This document shows, piece by piece, positions 55,355 through 64,000 of a DNA stretch of 64,000 bases; position 1 is the first letter of the stretch, and each line of letters begins with the position of its first letter. The notes under the pieces are model-generated. The model was not told where the DNA came from. It ran no database searches and worked only from the letters and a program-made list of their open reading frames with translations. Position numbers and translations under genes: made by a program. Source of the stretch: PFJX01 sp964466195 (GTDB lineage: Bacteria > Pseudomonadota > Gammaproteobacteria > Burkholderiales > Thiobacillaceae). The stretch lies in the NCBI GenBank assembly GCA_964466195.1, contig CAYXMQ010000002.1:186001-250000 (forward strand). Reading direction: 5' to 3'.

Positions 55355-56808
55355 GCCTGCCGACTGACCCGCCAGATGAACGGCCTGACGAGCTGGACAG
55401 TGTGCTGGAGCCGTCAACCTCCCCCCTGCTGACTTATCTGCGCGATTGCCAGGAAGCGGCCAGCCATCTCAATCCCTGGAATACGACCGGCCGCCTCACC
55501 CGCGTCGCCGGGCTGATCATGGAAGCCTCCGGGCTTAAGCTGGCCACCGGCGCATCCTGCCGCATCAACATGGCAGGCGGCCAGCAGGTTGATGCCGAAG
55601 TCGTCGGCTTCTCCGGCGAACGTCTCTTTCTGATGCCCTCGACCGACGTCTATGGCCTGGCGCCCGGCGCTTCCGTTGAAACGGCGCCCGCCTGCGGCTT
55701 CGAGCCGCCGCGCATCCACAAACCCTATTACCGACGCCGTCGTATCGAGGATCGCATACGCCAGGTCGCCGTCGGCGCCGAACTTCTCGGCCGCGTCATT
55801 GATGGCGCCGGCCGTCCGCTCGACCGACTGGGCCTATTGGAAGCATCACGCCGCGTGCCGCTCTATTCGCGCCCCTTCAACCCGATGGAGCGCGAGCCGA
55901 TCAAAGACGTGCTCGATGTCGGCGTGCGTGCCATCAACGCCTTGCTCACGGTCGGCCGCGGCCAGCGTATGGGTCTGTTCGCCGGCAGCGGCGTCGGCAA
56001 GTCCATGCTGCTCGGCATGATGGCGCGCTATACCGCGGCGGATGTGGTGGTGGTGGGCCTGATCGGCGAACGCGGCCGTGAAGTCAAGGATTTCATCGAA
56101 AACATTCTTGGCGAAGAAGGCCTGCGCCGCGCCGCCGTCGTCGCCGCACCCGCCGACTCGCCGCCGCTGATGCGGCTGCATGGCGCCGCCTACGCCACCG
56201 CCATTGCCGAATTTTTTCGCGACCAGGGCCTCAATGTACTGTTGATCATGGACTCGCTGACCCGCTACGCGCAGGCGCAACGCGAAATCGCTCTCGCCGT
56301 CGGCGAACCCCCGGCGACCAAAGGCTATCCGCCCTCGGTCTTCGCCAAATTGCCGCAACTGGTCGAGCGCGCCGGCAATGGGCGCAAAGAAGGGGGGTCC
56401 ATCACCGCGTTCTACACCGTGCTGATGGAAGGCGACGACCAGCAAGACCCGGTGGCCGACGCCGCCCGAGCCATCCTCGACGGCCACATTGTGTTGTCCC
56501 GCCAACTCGCCGACCAGGGCCACTACCCGGCCATCGACATCGAAGCGTCCATTTCGCGTGCCATCACCGAATTGCTGCCGAAGGAGGAGCTGGAACGGGT
56601 GCGCCGCTTCAAAGCCCTCTATGCCCGCTTCCAGCGCAGCCGCGACCTGATCACCATCGGCGCCTACACCCGCGGCAACGACGCCCAGCTCGACGAGGCC
56701 ATCGCGCTTTATCCGAAGATGGAGGCCTTTCTGAAACAGGATTTCCTCGACAAGGAAAACGACCTCGCCAGCCGCCAGCAATTGGCGCAGTTGTTGGGCG
56801 GCCAGTAA
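55342..56808 (+). CDS. fliI: Flagellum-specific ATP synthase/export ATPase FliI
   Basis: FliI is the ATPase of the flagellar type III export apparatus. The 488-residue protein starts at GTG 55342 inside fliH. Walker A is GLFAGSGVGKSMLLG near residue 212; LIGERGREVKDFIE and LLIMDSLTRYAQAQREIALA (Walker B) follow. DARAILDGHIVLSRQLADQGHYPAID is a FliI signature. It is the last flagellar gene here; a fliJ gene would usually follow, but the next 76 bases are non-coding and the opposite strand then carries nuoN. Confidence 0.96.
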   Translation: MVDLSLPTDPPDERPDELDSVLEPSTSPLLTYLRDCQEAASHLNPWNTTGRLTRVAGLIMEASGLKLATGASCRINMAGGQQVDAEVVGFSGERLFLMPSTDVYGLAPGASVETAPACGFEPPRIHKPYYRRRRIEDRIRQVAVGAELLGRVIDGAGRPLDRLGLLEASRRVPLYSRPFNPMEREPIKDVLDVGVRAINALLTVGRGQRMGLFAGSGVGKSMLLGMMARYTAADVVVVGLIGERGREVKDFIENILGEEGLRRAAVVAAPADSPPLMRLHGAAYATAIAEFFRDQGLNVLLIMDSLTRYAQAQREIALAVGEPPATKGYPPSVFAKLPQLVERAGNGRKEGGSITAFYTVLMEGDDQQDPVADAARAILDGHIVLSRQLADQGHYPAIDIEASISRAITELLPKEELERVRRFKALYARFQRSRDLITIGAYTRGNDAQLDEAIALYPKMEAFLKQDFLDKENDLASRQQLAQLLGGQ

Positions 56809-56884
56809 CCGGCGAACCCGCTACAGCCGATTTTCTGCGCGTTCAGAACGGGTGGCGCCACCCTTTGAGGATCAAGGTAAGCGG

Positions 56885-58342
56885 CTATTGCAGCGTCATC
56901 TGCATCGCGTAGGTGCACAGCGTGATCAGCGGCTGCGGCATGATGCCCAGCATCAGCACCGCTACGCCATTGAGGCTCAGCAAGGCTTGCACATCCGGGA
57001 TCGCCGGGTAAATCGGGGCATCCGGTTTCGGCGCATCGAAATAGAGCACTTTCACTACGCGCAGGTAGTAGAACGCGCCGATCAGCGAGAACAGCACGGC
57101 GACCACGGCGAGCCAGGTGAAGCCGGCGCCGACCAGAGATTGCAGGATGGCCAGTTTGGCGTAGAAGCCGATGAAGGGCGGCAGGCCTGCCATCGAGAAC
57201 ATCAGGATCGCCATCAACGCCGCCAGCCAGGGGTTGCGGCTGTTGAGGCCGCGGAAATCATCCAGATTTTCGGCTTCCAGACCGTTTCGGGACAGGTAAA
57301 CCACCAGGCCGAAGCTGCCCAGGCTCATCAACACATAGGCGATGACATAGACCATGCCGGCGGCATAGCCGGCGAAGGTGCCGGACAGGATGCCCAGCAG
57401 CAGGAAGCCCATGTGCGAGATGGCGGAGTAGGCCAACATGCGCTTGATATTGGTCTGCATGATCGCGGCCAGATTACCTATCGCCAGCGACAACACGGCC
57501 ATGACCGCGAGCATGCCTTGCCAGTTCTCCACTTCCGGATGCAAGCCATTGACCAGCAGGCGAATGGAGAACGCAAACGCCGCCAGCTTCGGCGCAGAGC
57601 TGATGAACAACGTTACCGCGGAAGGAGCGCCCTGGTAGATATCCGGCACCCACATATGGAAAGGCGCCACGCCGAGCTTGAAACCGAGTCCGGCGACCAG
57701 GAAGACCAGGCCGAACACCAACACGGTCTGATCCTGCACGCCGGCCTGCAGAATGTGAGCCATCGCCGGCAGCTCCAGCGTGCCGGTGACGCCGTAGAGC
57801 AGCGACATGCCGTACAGCAGGAAACCCGACGCCAATGCGCCGAGAACGAAAAACTTCATCGCGGCTTCAGTCGATTGCGCCGAGTCGCGTTGCAACGCGA
57901 CCATCGCGTAGAGCGATAGCGAAAGCAATTCCAGGCCGATATAGAGCGACAGGAAATGATTCGCGGAAATCATCACCATCATGCCGAGCAGCGAAAACAG
58001 GGCCAGCACGAAAAACTCGACCTTGAACAGACCGCGCTCGACCAGATAGGGGCGCGAGTAGATCACCACCGCCAGCGTCGCGAAGTAGGCCATCAGTTTG
58101 AGCACATCAGCCATTGCGTCATCGACGAACTGCCCGCTGAACGTGACCTGCACTTGCGGCACGCTGGTGAACACCGTTATCGCCGCCGCCACTAGCAGCG
58201 TGACCAGGGTCAGCGGATAGGACCAGTCGCGATCCTTGAAGATCACGCCGAGCAGCAGAATGGCGCAAGTCATGACCAGAATGAAAATTTCCGGCAGAGC
58301 GGGAGCGAAGTCGGGAATGGCGAAAAGTTGTTGAGAGTTCAT
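56885..58342 (-). CDS. nuoN: NADH-quinone oxidoreductase subunit N
   Basis: NuoN is one of the three antiporter-like proton-pumping subunits of complex I. The 485-residue protein (ATG 58342) has about 14 spans. It shows the conserved QRDSAQSTEAAMKFFVLGALASGFLLYG segment near residue 125, where the lysine lies, and IKRMLAYSAISHMGFLLLG near 300. It is the last gene of the nuo operon and is convergent with fliI. Confidence 0.95.
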   Translation of the reverse strand: MNSQQLFAIPDFAPALPEIFILVMTCAILLLGVIFKDRDWSYPLTLVTLLVAAAITVFTSVPQVQVTFSGQFVDDAMADVLKLMAYFATLAVVIYSRPYLVERGLFKVEFFVLALFSLLGMMVMISANHFLSLYIGLELLSLSLYAMVALQRDSAQSTEAAMKFFVLGALASGFLLYGMSLLYGVTGTLELPAMAHILQAGVQDQTVLVFGLVFLVAGLGFKLGVAPFHMWVPDIYQGAPSAVTLFISSAPKLAAFAFSIRLLVNGLHPEVENWQGMLAVMAVLSLAIGNLAAIMQTNIKRMLAYSAISHMGFLLLGILSGTFAGYAAGMVYVIAYVLMSLGSFGLVVYLSRNGLEAENLDDFRGLNSRNPWLAALMAILMFSMAGLPPFIGFYAKLAILQSLVGAGFTWLAVVAVLFSLIGAFYYLRVVKVLYFDAPKPDAPIYPAIPDVQALLSLNGVAVLMLGIMPQPLITLCTYAMQMTLQ

Positions 58343-58355
58343 GGCGCGCCCTTGA

Positions 58356-59849
58356 TCAGTAGGCCAGCTTGCTGTGGGCGACGTGCGCCAGCAGATTGTC
58401 CACCGAGGCATGCATCACTTCGGTGAAAGGCATCGGGTACAGACCCATGCCCAGCACGCAGACGGCCAGCAGTCCCAGCACCACGAATTCGCGTGAATCA
58501 ATATCCTTCATCTCCGCCACATTTTCGTTGCCGACCGGGCCGAACACCACGCGCTTGTACATCCACAAGGTGTAGGCGGCGCCGAAGATCAGCGTGCTGG
58601 CTGCCAAAGCCGCCCACCAGAAGTTCACCTGCACCGCACCCAGAATGATCATGAACTCGCCGACGAAACCGGAGGTTGCCGGCAGGCCGGCATTGGCCAT
58701 CGCGAACAACATGAAGAAGGCGGCGAAACGCGGCATGGTGTTGGCGACACCGCCATAGTCGGCGATCTGGCGCGAATGCACGCGGTCATACATGACGCCG
58801 ACGCAAAGGAACATGGCGGCGGAAATAAAGCCGTGCGAGATCATCTGGATCAGGCCGCCCTCAATGCCCAGCGGGTTGAACAGGAAAAAGCCGAGTGTCA
58901 CAAAACCCATATGGGCGATCGACGAGTAGGCGATCAGCTTCTTCATGTCGGACTGCACCAGCGCGACCAATCCGATATACACCACGGCAATCAGCGACAA
59001 CGTAACGATGATGTAAGCGTATTCATGCGAGGCATCGGGCAGGATGGGCAGGATGAAACGCAGGAAGCCGTAGGCGCCGACTTTCAGCGTGATGGCCGCC
59101 AGCACGACAGAACCGCCGGTGGGCGCTTCGACGTGGGCATCCGGCAACCAGGTATGCACCGGCCACATCGGCACTTTCACCGCGAAGGCGAAAAAGAACG
59201 CGATGAACAACAGGGTCTGCGCAACCATGGTCAGCGGCACCCGGTGCCAGGCCAGAATCTCGAAACTGCCGCCGCTCTGGAAGAACAGGTAGATCAGCGA
59301 CACCAACATCAACAGCGAACCGAGCAAGGTGTAGAGGAAGAACTTGATCGCGGCATAGACCCGGTTCTGGCCGCCCCACATGCCGATGATCAAATAGAGC
59401 GGAATCAGCATGGCTTCGAAGAAGACGTAGAACAGCACGCCATCCAGCGACGCAAACACGCCATTGAGCAATCCGGACTGGATCAGGAACGCCGCCATGT
59501 ATTGGCCGACGCGTTGTTTGATCACCGCCCAGCCGGCCAGTACCACCAGCACCGTGGTGAAGCTGTTGAGCAAGATGAACGGCATCGAGATGCCATCCAC
59601 GCCGAGACGGTAATGAATATTGAACGCCGGCACCCACTGCGCCACTTCGACAAACTGCATCGCGGCGGTGGCGGTATCGAATCCCGTCCACAGCGGTAGC
59701 GTGACCAGGAATCCGAGCACCGATCCAAGCAGGGCCAGGGTGCGCTGGCCATCGGCGCTCCTGTCGTTGCCGCCGGTGAGGAGGATGAGCACGCCCGCCG
59801 CGATAGGCACCCAGATGGCGAGGCTTAACAGGCCGATCCCTTCAATCAT
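58356..59849 (-). CDS. nuoM: NADH-quinone oxidoreductase subunit M
   Basis: A second antiporter-like complex I subunit, 497 residues from ATG 59849, about 14 spans. HYRLGVDGISMPFILLNSF near residue 80, PVHTWLPDAHVEAPTGGSVVLAA near 230 and KLIAYSSIAHMGFVTLGFF near 310 are typical and carry the conserved ionisable residues. A TTG at 59858 is an alternative start. It is 13 bases ahead of nuoN. Confidence 0.95.
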   Translation of the reverse strand: MIEGIGLLSLAIWVPIAAGVLILLTGGNDRSADGQRTLALLGSVLGFLVTLPLWTGFDTATAAMQFVEVAQWVPAFNIHYRLGVDGISMPFILLNSFTTVLVVLAGWAVIKQRVGQYMAAFLIQSGLLNGVFASLDGVLFYVFFEAMLIPLYLIIGMWGGQNRVYAAIKFFLYTLLGSLLMLVSLIYLFFQSGGSFEILAWHRVPLTMVAQTLLFIAFFFAFAVKVPMWPVHTWLPDAHVEAPTGGSVVLAAITLKVGAYGFLRFILPILPDASHEYAYIIVTLSLIAVVYIGLVALVQSDMKKLIAYSSIAHMGFVTLGFFLFNPLGIEGGLIQMISHGFISAAMFLCVGVMYDRVHSRQIADYGGVANTMPRFAAFFMLFAMANAGLPATSGFVGEFMIILGAVQVNFWWAALAASTLIFGAAYTLWMYKRVVFGPVGNENVAEMKDIDSREFVVLGLLAVCVLGMGLYPMPFTEVMHASVDNLLAHVAHSKLAY

Positions 59850-59896
59850 GAGTTGCAATCGCTTTCATAAAAAATTGTTGCCGCATGTGTGCTGCA

Positions 59897-61909
59897 TCAG
59901 CCGCGCACGAACCAGGTGGCGAGCAGCAACACGCCAATGATCATTGCGAACGCATAGTGGTAGATGTAACCGGATTGCAGGTGGCGCACGACGCCGGCGA
60001 TACGGCCGACCAGACGCGCGGTCCCGTTGACCATCAGGCCGTCGATCGCCGCCACGTCGCCCCAGCGCCAGAAACGGCCGCCGACCAGGCGGGCGCCGCG
60101 CGCAAAGAACCAGTCGTTGAATTCGTCGAAGCCATACTTGTGTTCGAGGATGGTGTAAATCACGCCGAACTTGCTGCGCAACAGGGCGGGAATGTCCGGC
60201 CGTTTCAGGTAGAAGAACCAGGACAGCGCCACGCCCGCCACAGCCAGCCAGAACGGCAGGGTTTGCAGCGCGTGCAGAGCCATCGCGAAGGCGCCGTGGA
60301 ACTGCTGCGCCAGTTGCGCCATGGCATCGTGCTGTGGCGCGACCAGGATGGCATGACCGAACCAGTTGCCGAACAACATTCCGTCGATGGTCAGATAGCC
60401 GATCAGCACCGAAGGAATGGCCAGCATCACCAACGGCAACGTCACGACCCACGGCGTTTCATGTGGTGCGCTGTGGCCGCCGTGATGATGGCCATGGACG
60501 TCGCCATTCTTGTCCGCTTCATGATCGTGCGTGTCGTGCGCCTGACGGAAGCGTTCCTTGCCGTGGAAAACCAGGAAATACATGCGGAAGGAATAGAACG
60601 CCGTGACGAACACGCCCAGTGTGACGGCGAAATAGGCAAAACCGGAGCCGCCCAGGCTGGAATGCTTGACGGCCTCGATGATGCTGTCCTTCGAATAGAA
60701 ACCGGACAGGAACGGCGTACCGATCAAGGCCAGCGAACCGATCAGCGACGTGATCCAGGTGATCGGCAGGTATTTGCGCAGGCCGCCCATGTTGCGGATG
60801 TCCTGTTCGTGATGCATCGCGATGATCACCGAACCGGCGGCGAGGAATAGCAGCGCCTTGAAGAAGGCGTGCGTCATCAGATGGAACATCGCGACCGAGT
60901 AAGCGGACGCGCCCAAGGCCACGGTCATGTAGCCCAGCTGCGACAGCGTCGAATACGCCACGACGCGCTTGATGTCGTTCTGGATGATGCCGAGAAAACC
61001 CATGAACAGTGCGGTGATGGCGCCGATCACCATGACGAAGGACAGCGCGGTGTCGGACAGTTCGAACAGCGGCGACATCCGCGTCACCATGAAGATGCCG
61101 GCCGTGACCATGGTGGCGGCATGGATCAGCGCCGAGATCGGCGTCGGGCCTTCCATCGAGTCGGGCAGCCAGACATGCAGAGGGAACTGGGCCGACTTAC
61201 CCATTGCGCCGATGAACAGCAGGATGCAGATCACCGCCAGCAGGCTCCATTCATGGCCGGCGATCAGGTTGATGCTGTGGCTGGCGAACTGCGGCGCCAT
61301 CTGGAACACCTGGGCGTAGTCCAGCGTACCGAAATAGGCCCAGACCAGGCCGATGCCGAGCAGAAAGCCGAAATCGCCGACCCGGTTGACCAGGAAGGCC
61401 TTCAGGTTGGCATAGATGGCGGTTTCCCGCGTGTACCAGAAACCGATCAACAGGTAGGACACCAGGCCGACCGCTTCCCAGCCGAAGAACAACTGCAGAA
61501 AGTTGTTCGACATCACCAACATCAACATCGAAAAGGTGAACAACGAGATGTAGCTGAAGAAGCGCTGGTAACCGGGGTCATCGGCCATGTAGCCGATGGT
61601 GTAGATATGCACCATCAACGATACGAACGTGACCACCAGCATCATCAGCACGGTCAGGCGGTCGATCAGGAAGCCGATCTCCAGGTGCAGATCGCCGGAA
61701 GTCAGCCAGGTGTAAACCGCGCCGTTATAGGTATTGCCGGCCTGCACGTCCTGGTAAATCAGCAGCGACGCCAGAAAGGCGATGGCCACGCCGAGGATGG
61801 TGACGGTATGTGCGCCGGCTCGACCGATGGTTTTGCCGAACAGGCCTGCGATCACGGCACCGGCCAGCGGCGCCAGAGGGACGGTCAGGTACAGACTTTG
61901 CATATCCAT
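59897..61909 (-). CDS. nuoL: NADH-quinone oxidoreductase subunit L
   Basis: The largest antiporter-like subunit, 670 residues, about 16 spans. FAYVSLF-type helices, PLHVWLPDSMEGPTPISALIHAATMVTAGIFMV and KRVVAYSTLSQLGYMTVALG carry the proton-path residues. A soluble His/Asp-rich insertion (HDTHDHEADKNGDVHGHHHGGH) lies near residues 455-480. The long C-terminal lateral helix region follows. The start at 61909 has AAAGG; nuoK ends just upstream. Confidence 0.95.
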   Translation of the reverse strand: MDMQSLYLTVPLAPLAGAVIAGLFGKTIGRAGAHTVTILGVAIAFLASLLIYQDVQAGNTYNGAVYTWLTSGDLHLEIGFLIDRLTVLMMLVVTFVSLMVHIYTIGYMADDPGYQRFFSYISLFTFSMLMLVMSNNFLQLFFGWEAVGLVSYLLIGFWYTRETAIYANLKAFLVNRVGDFGFLLGIGLVWAYFGTLDYAQVFQMAPQFASHSINLIAGHEWSLLAVICILLFIGAMGKSAQFPLHVWLPDSMEGPTPISALIHAATMVTAGIFMVTRMSPLFELSDTALSFVMVIGAITALFMGFLGIIQNDIKRVVAYSTLSQLGYMTVALGASAYSVAMFHLMTHAFFKALLFLAAGSVIIAMHHEQDIRNMGGLRKYLPITWITSLIGSLALIGTPFLSGFYSKDSIIEAVKHSSLGGSGFAYFAVTLGVFVTAFYSFRMYFLVFHGKERFRQAHDTHDHEADKNGDVHGHHHGGHSAPHETPWVVTLPLVMLAIPSVLIGYLTIDGMLFGNWFGHAILVAPQHDAMAQLAQQFHGAFAMALHALQTLPFWLAVAGVALSWFFYLKRPDIPALLRSKFGVIYTILEHKYGFDEFNDWFFARGARLVGGRFWRWGDVAAIDGLMVNGTARLVGRIAGVVRHLQSGYIYHYAFAMIIGVLLLATWFVRG

Positions 61910-61912
61910 GGT

Positions 61913-62218
61913 TCAGCCTTTCAACCTGTCCAGGCCGTCGACATTGATGCTGCGCAGGTTACGGAACAACACCACCAGGATGGCCAGGCCGATGGCCGAC
62001 TCGGCCGCCGCCACGGTGAGGATGAAGAATACGAATACCTGGCCGGAGATATCGTCGAGGTAACGCGCGAAGGCGATGAAATTCATGTTCACCGCCAACA
62101 ACATCAATTCGATCGCCATCAGGATGATGATGATGTTCTTTCGGTTCAGGAATATCCCGACCACGCTGATCGCGAACAGGATGGAACCGAGAATAAGGTA
62201 GTGATTCAGGCCGATCAT
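61913..62218 (-). CDS. nuoK: NADH-quinone oxidoreductase subunit K
   Basis: A 101-residue membrane subunit with three helices. ALYLILGSIL-type start reads GLNHYLILGSILFAISVVG. MAIELMLLAVNMNFIAF carries the conserved glutamate, and AAAESAIGLAILVVLFR the second. It overlaps nuoJ by four bases and nuoL follows after 3. Confidence 0.95.
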   Translation of the reverse strand: MIGLNHYLILGSILFAISVVGIFLNRKNIIIILMAIELMLLAVNMNFIAFARYLDDISGQVFVFFILTVAAAESAIGLAILVVLFRNLRSINVDGLDRLKG

Positions 62219-62832
62219 GCGTCATCCTCTTTGGGGGCTTCCGGCTTTTGCGGCTTCAGATTGACCAGGCGGATACGGTCGGCGCGCTTGACCTTGACTT
62301 GCTCGGCGGGATTGTTCTGCTTGGTATCACCGCGTTTGCGATGGGTCAGCGTGATCGCCGCCACCATCGCCACGAGCAGAATCACCGCAGCCAGCTCGAA
62401 TGGATACAGATATTCGGTGTACAGCACCCGGCCCAGTTCCTTGGTATTGCTGTAATCCGCGGCATGCGCGAGCGGTTCCGCCAGACCGAAGTCATGGCCG
62501 CCCAGCACCATGATCATCTCCACCACCATCAATCCGCCCACCAGCGCGGCAGCCGGCAGATAACCCCAGAAGCCGCGGCGCATTTCTTCCAGATTGATGT
62601 CCAGCATCATTACGACGAACAGGAACAGCACCATGACCGCGCCGATGTAAACCAGCACCAGCGTGATGGCGAGGAATTCGGCTTCCAGCAGCAGCCATAG
62701 GCCGGCCGCCGTAAAGAAGGCCAGCACCAGGGACAGCGCAGCATGCACCGGATTACGCGCGGTAATGACGCGCAAGCTCGCCAGCAGCAGAATGGCAGAG
62801 AGAAAGTAGAAAACGAAGGCAGTAAATTCCAT
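62215..62832 (-). CDS. nuoJ: NADH-quinone oxidoreductase subunit J
   Basis: A 205-residue five-helix membrane subunit. The ATG at 62832 (MEFTAFVFYFLSA) has ACGGA upstream. It shows NPVHAALSLVLAFFTAAGLWLLLEAEFLAI and YIGAVMVLFLFVVMMLDI, the conserved NuoJ core. The basic tail ends EAPKEDDA. The frame reaches 62880, but those residues overlap nuoI. Confidence 0.94.
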   Translation of the reverse strand: MEFTAFVFYFLSAILLLASLRVITARNPVHAALSLVLAFFTAAGLWLLLEAEFLAITLVLVYIGAVMVLFLFVVMMLDINLEEMRRGFWGYLPAAALVGGLMVVEMIMVLGGHDFGLAEPLAHAADYSNTKELGRVLYTEYLYPFELAAVILLVAMVAAITLTHRKRGDTKQNNPAEQVKVKRADRIRLVNLKPQKPEAPKEDDA

Positions 62833-62842
62833 CTCGATTCCG

Positions 62843-63334
62843 TCAGCGATAGCAAGCATCGGCCGCGCGATCCCGCGCAATCTGTTCTTCGTACTGGTCG
62901 CCTACCGCCAGCAGCATGTCCTTGGTGTAATACAGATCGCCGCGCTTCTCGCCGTGATATTCCAGGATGCGCGTCTCGACGATGGCATCGACCGGACAGG
63001 CTTCTTCACAAAAACCGCAGAAGATGCACTTGGTCAGGTCAATGTCGTAAACGGTGGTCCGACGAGTGCCATCCGCGCGCTGCTCGGATTCGATCTTGAT
63101 CGCCAGCGCCGGACACACGGCTTCGCACAGTTTGCAGGCGATGCAGCGCTCTTCGCCGTTCGGGTAGCGGCGTTGCGCATGCAAACCGCGAAAACGCGGC
63201 GACTGCGGCGTTTTTTCTTCCGGAAACTGCACCGTGATCTTGCGTGCGAACAGATGCCGGCCGGTCAGCGCCATGCCGCGCAGCAATTCGACCAGCAGGA
63301 AGGTGGAAAAGAAGGACTTGATGCTGTTGAACAT
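62843..63334 (-). CDS. nuoI: NADH-quinone oxidoreductase subunit I
   Basis: NuoI carries two [4Fe-4S] clusters between the peripheral and membrane arms. In the 163-residue protein the ligands are CIACKLCEAVCPALAI near residue 63 and CIFCGFCEEACPVDAIVE near 102. The amphipathic N-terminus FNSIKSFFSTFLLVELLRGM is normal. It lies 12 bases after nuoH. Confidence 0.96.
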   Translation of the reverse strand: MFNSIKSFFSTFLLVELLRGMALTGRHLFARKITVQFPEEKTPQSPRFRGLHAQRRYPNGEERCIACKLCEAVCPALAIKIESEQRADGTRRTTVYDIDLTKCIFCGFCEEACPVDAIVETRILEYHGEKRGDLYYTKDMLLAVGDQYEEQIARDRAADACYR

Positions 63335-63346
63335 GACTGCCCCTCC

Positions 63347-64000
63347 TTAGTGGAACCAATGGCCGATGGGTGTCTGCATCGCCGCGCCGACGACCAGAAT
63401 CCATACCAGCGTGACCGGGATGAAGACCTTCCAGCCCAGGCGCATGATCTGGTCATAGCGATAACGCGGGAAGGTGGCGCGGAACCAGAGGAACAGGAAC
63501 AGTACGAAGCTCATCTTCGCCGCAATCCAGATGAATCCGTCCGGCAGGAATGGGAAGGGCGACAGCCAGCCGCCGAGGAACATGATGCTGACCAGGCCGG
63601 CGATCAAAATCATGTTGGCGTATTCGGCCAGGAAGAACACCGCGAATGCCATGCCGGAATATTCGACATGGAAACCGGCGACGATTTCCGATTCGCCTTC
63701 CGCCACGTCGAACGGCGACCGGTTGGTTTCGGCCAGGCCAGCAATCAGGTAGACGATGAACAGCGGGAACAGCGGCAGCCAGTACCACTGCCAGAACCCG
63801 CCGGCCTGGGCATTGACGATTTCGGTCAGATTCAGGCTCTGCGCCGCCATCAGCACGCCGACCAGCGCAAATCCCATGGCGATCTCATACGACACGATCT
63901 GCGCCGAGGAGCGCATCGCGCCGAGGAAGGCGTACTTGGAATTGGACGCCCAGCCGGCGACGACGACGCCATAAACGCCCATCGACGTGATCGCCATGAT
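63347..64000 (-). CDS. nuoH: NADH-quinone oxidoreductase subunit H (5' end beyond window)
   Basis: NuoH forms part of the quinone-binding channel. Only the last 217 residues are present; the frame runs off the right edge, so the internal Met at 63997 is not a start. Visible motifs are SKYAFLGAMRSSAQIVSYE near the edge, LAETNRSPFDVAEGESEIVAGFHVEYSGM (quinone-site loop) and WFRATFPRYRYDQIMRLGWKVFIP. About 120-130 N-terminal residues are missing. Confidence 0.95.
   Translation of the reverse strand: MMAITSMGVYGVVVAGWASNSKYAFLGAMRSSAQIVSYEIAMGFALVGVLMAAQSLNLTEIVNAQAGGFWQWYWLPLFPLFIVYLIAGLAETNRSPFDVAEGESEIVAGFHVEYSGMAFAVFFLAEYANMILIAGLVSIMFLGGWLSPFPFLPDGFIWIAAKMSFVLFLFLWFRATFPRYRYDQIMRLGWKVFIPVTLVWILVVGAAMQTPIGHWFH

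Noticed and set aside
56822..56870. Possible terminator palindrome GGGTGGCGCCACCC between fliI and nuoN
   Set aside because: It leaves no good loop and only TTT follows; it is too weak to call, although its place between convergent genes is suggestive.
60869..62455. A 528-codon plus-strand frame opposite nuoL, nuoK and nuoJ
   Set aside because: His/Asp/Gln-rich antisense artefact; the minus-strand complex I genes are clear.

Overview
The window looks like chromosome from a motile, GC-rich, sulfur-oxidising betaproteobacterium. The main reasons are a sat-aprBA set (dissimilatory ATP sulfurylase and APS reductase), a polar-flagellum-type fleSR-fliEFGHI operon with cheVVYZA, and exosortase-type (PEP-CTERM) surface genes. 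It also carries a B12-dependent class II ribonucleotide reductase and a 14-subunit-type complex I locus. The genus cannot be fixed from the sequence alone; a Nitrosomonadales or Rhodocyclales relative is an inference. No rRNA, tRNA, insertion sequence or CRISPR array was seen.

Layout. 1-1.8 kb: the first two-thirds of a leftward cas3, cut by the window edge. 2.0-7.4 kb: a potABCD-like polyamine ABC transporter with overlapping genes, followed by a sodium:solute symporter. 7.5-20.8 kb: a surface-glycan and exosortase-associated region. It has a zinc-ribbon/Sel1 membrane protein, three VanZ-like membrane proteins, two O-antigen-ligase-like proteins (one of the exosortase A-associated type), a secreted beta-helix protein and two PEP-CTERM proteins, each with a sigma-54-type promoter. 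Inside it lies a VapBC-like pair whose toxin is broken. The glycan genes at 16.3-20.3 kb are transcribed behind aroK. No exosortase gene is present in the window.

20.8-36.7 kb: housekeeping and accessory genes: dciA-like, secA, two small conserved proteins, a SAM hydrolase-like protein, a YkgJ-type protein, a PIN-domain protein with an unrecognised 241-aa partner, nrdJ with two NrdR-box-like sites upstream, xth, aroB, dgt, a zinc-ribbon membrane protein and an FMN reductase. A strong bidirectional terminator at 36.67 kb closes this part against the leftward aprA. 36.7-40.7 kb: sat, aprB and aprA. Run in the oxidative direction, APS reductase turns sulfite plus AMP into APS, and Sat turns APS plus pyrophosphate into sulfate plus ATP. 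The electrons could reach the respiratory chain.

40.9-42.9 kb: a lipoprotein, a DUF6499/DUF2285-type protein and SixA. 42.9-49.3 kb: a leftward chemotaxis operon (cheV, cheV, cheY, cheZ, cheA, HDOD/EAL-like) behind a near-perfect sigma-28 promoter. 49.4-56.8 kb: the divergent flagellar regulators fleS and fleR, then fliE, fliF, fliG, fliH and fliI. The expected fliJ is not next. 56.9-64.0 kb: nuoHIJKLMN on the minus strand, with nuoH cut by the right edge.
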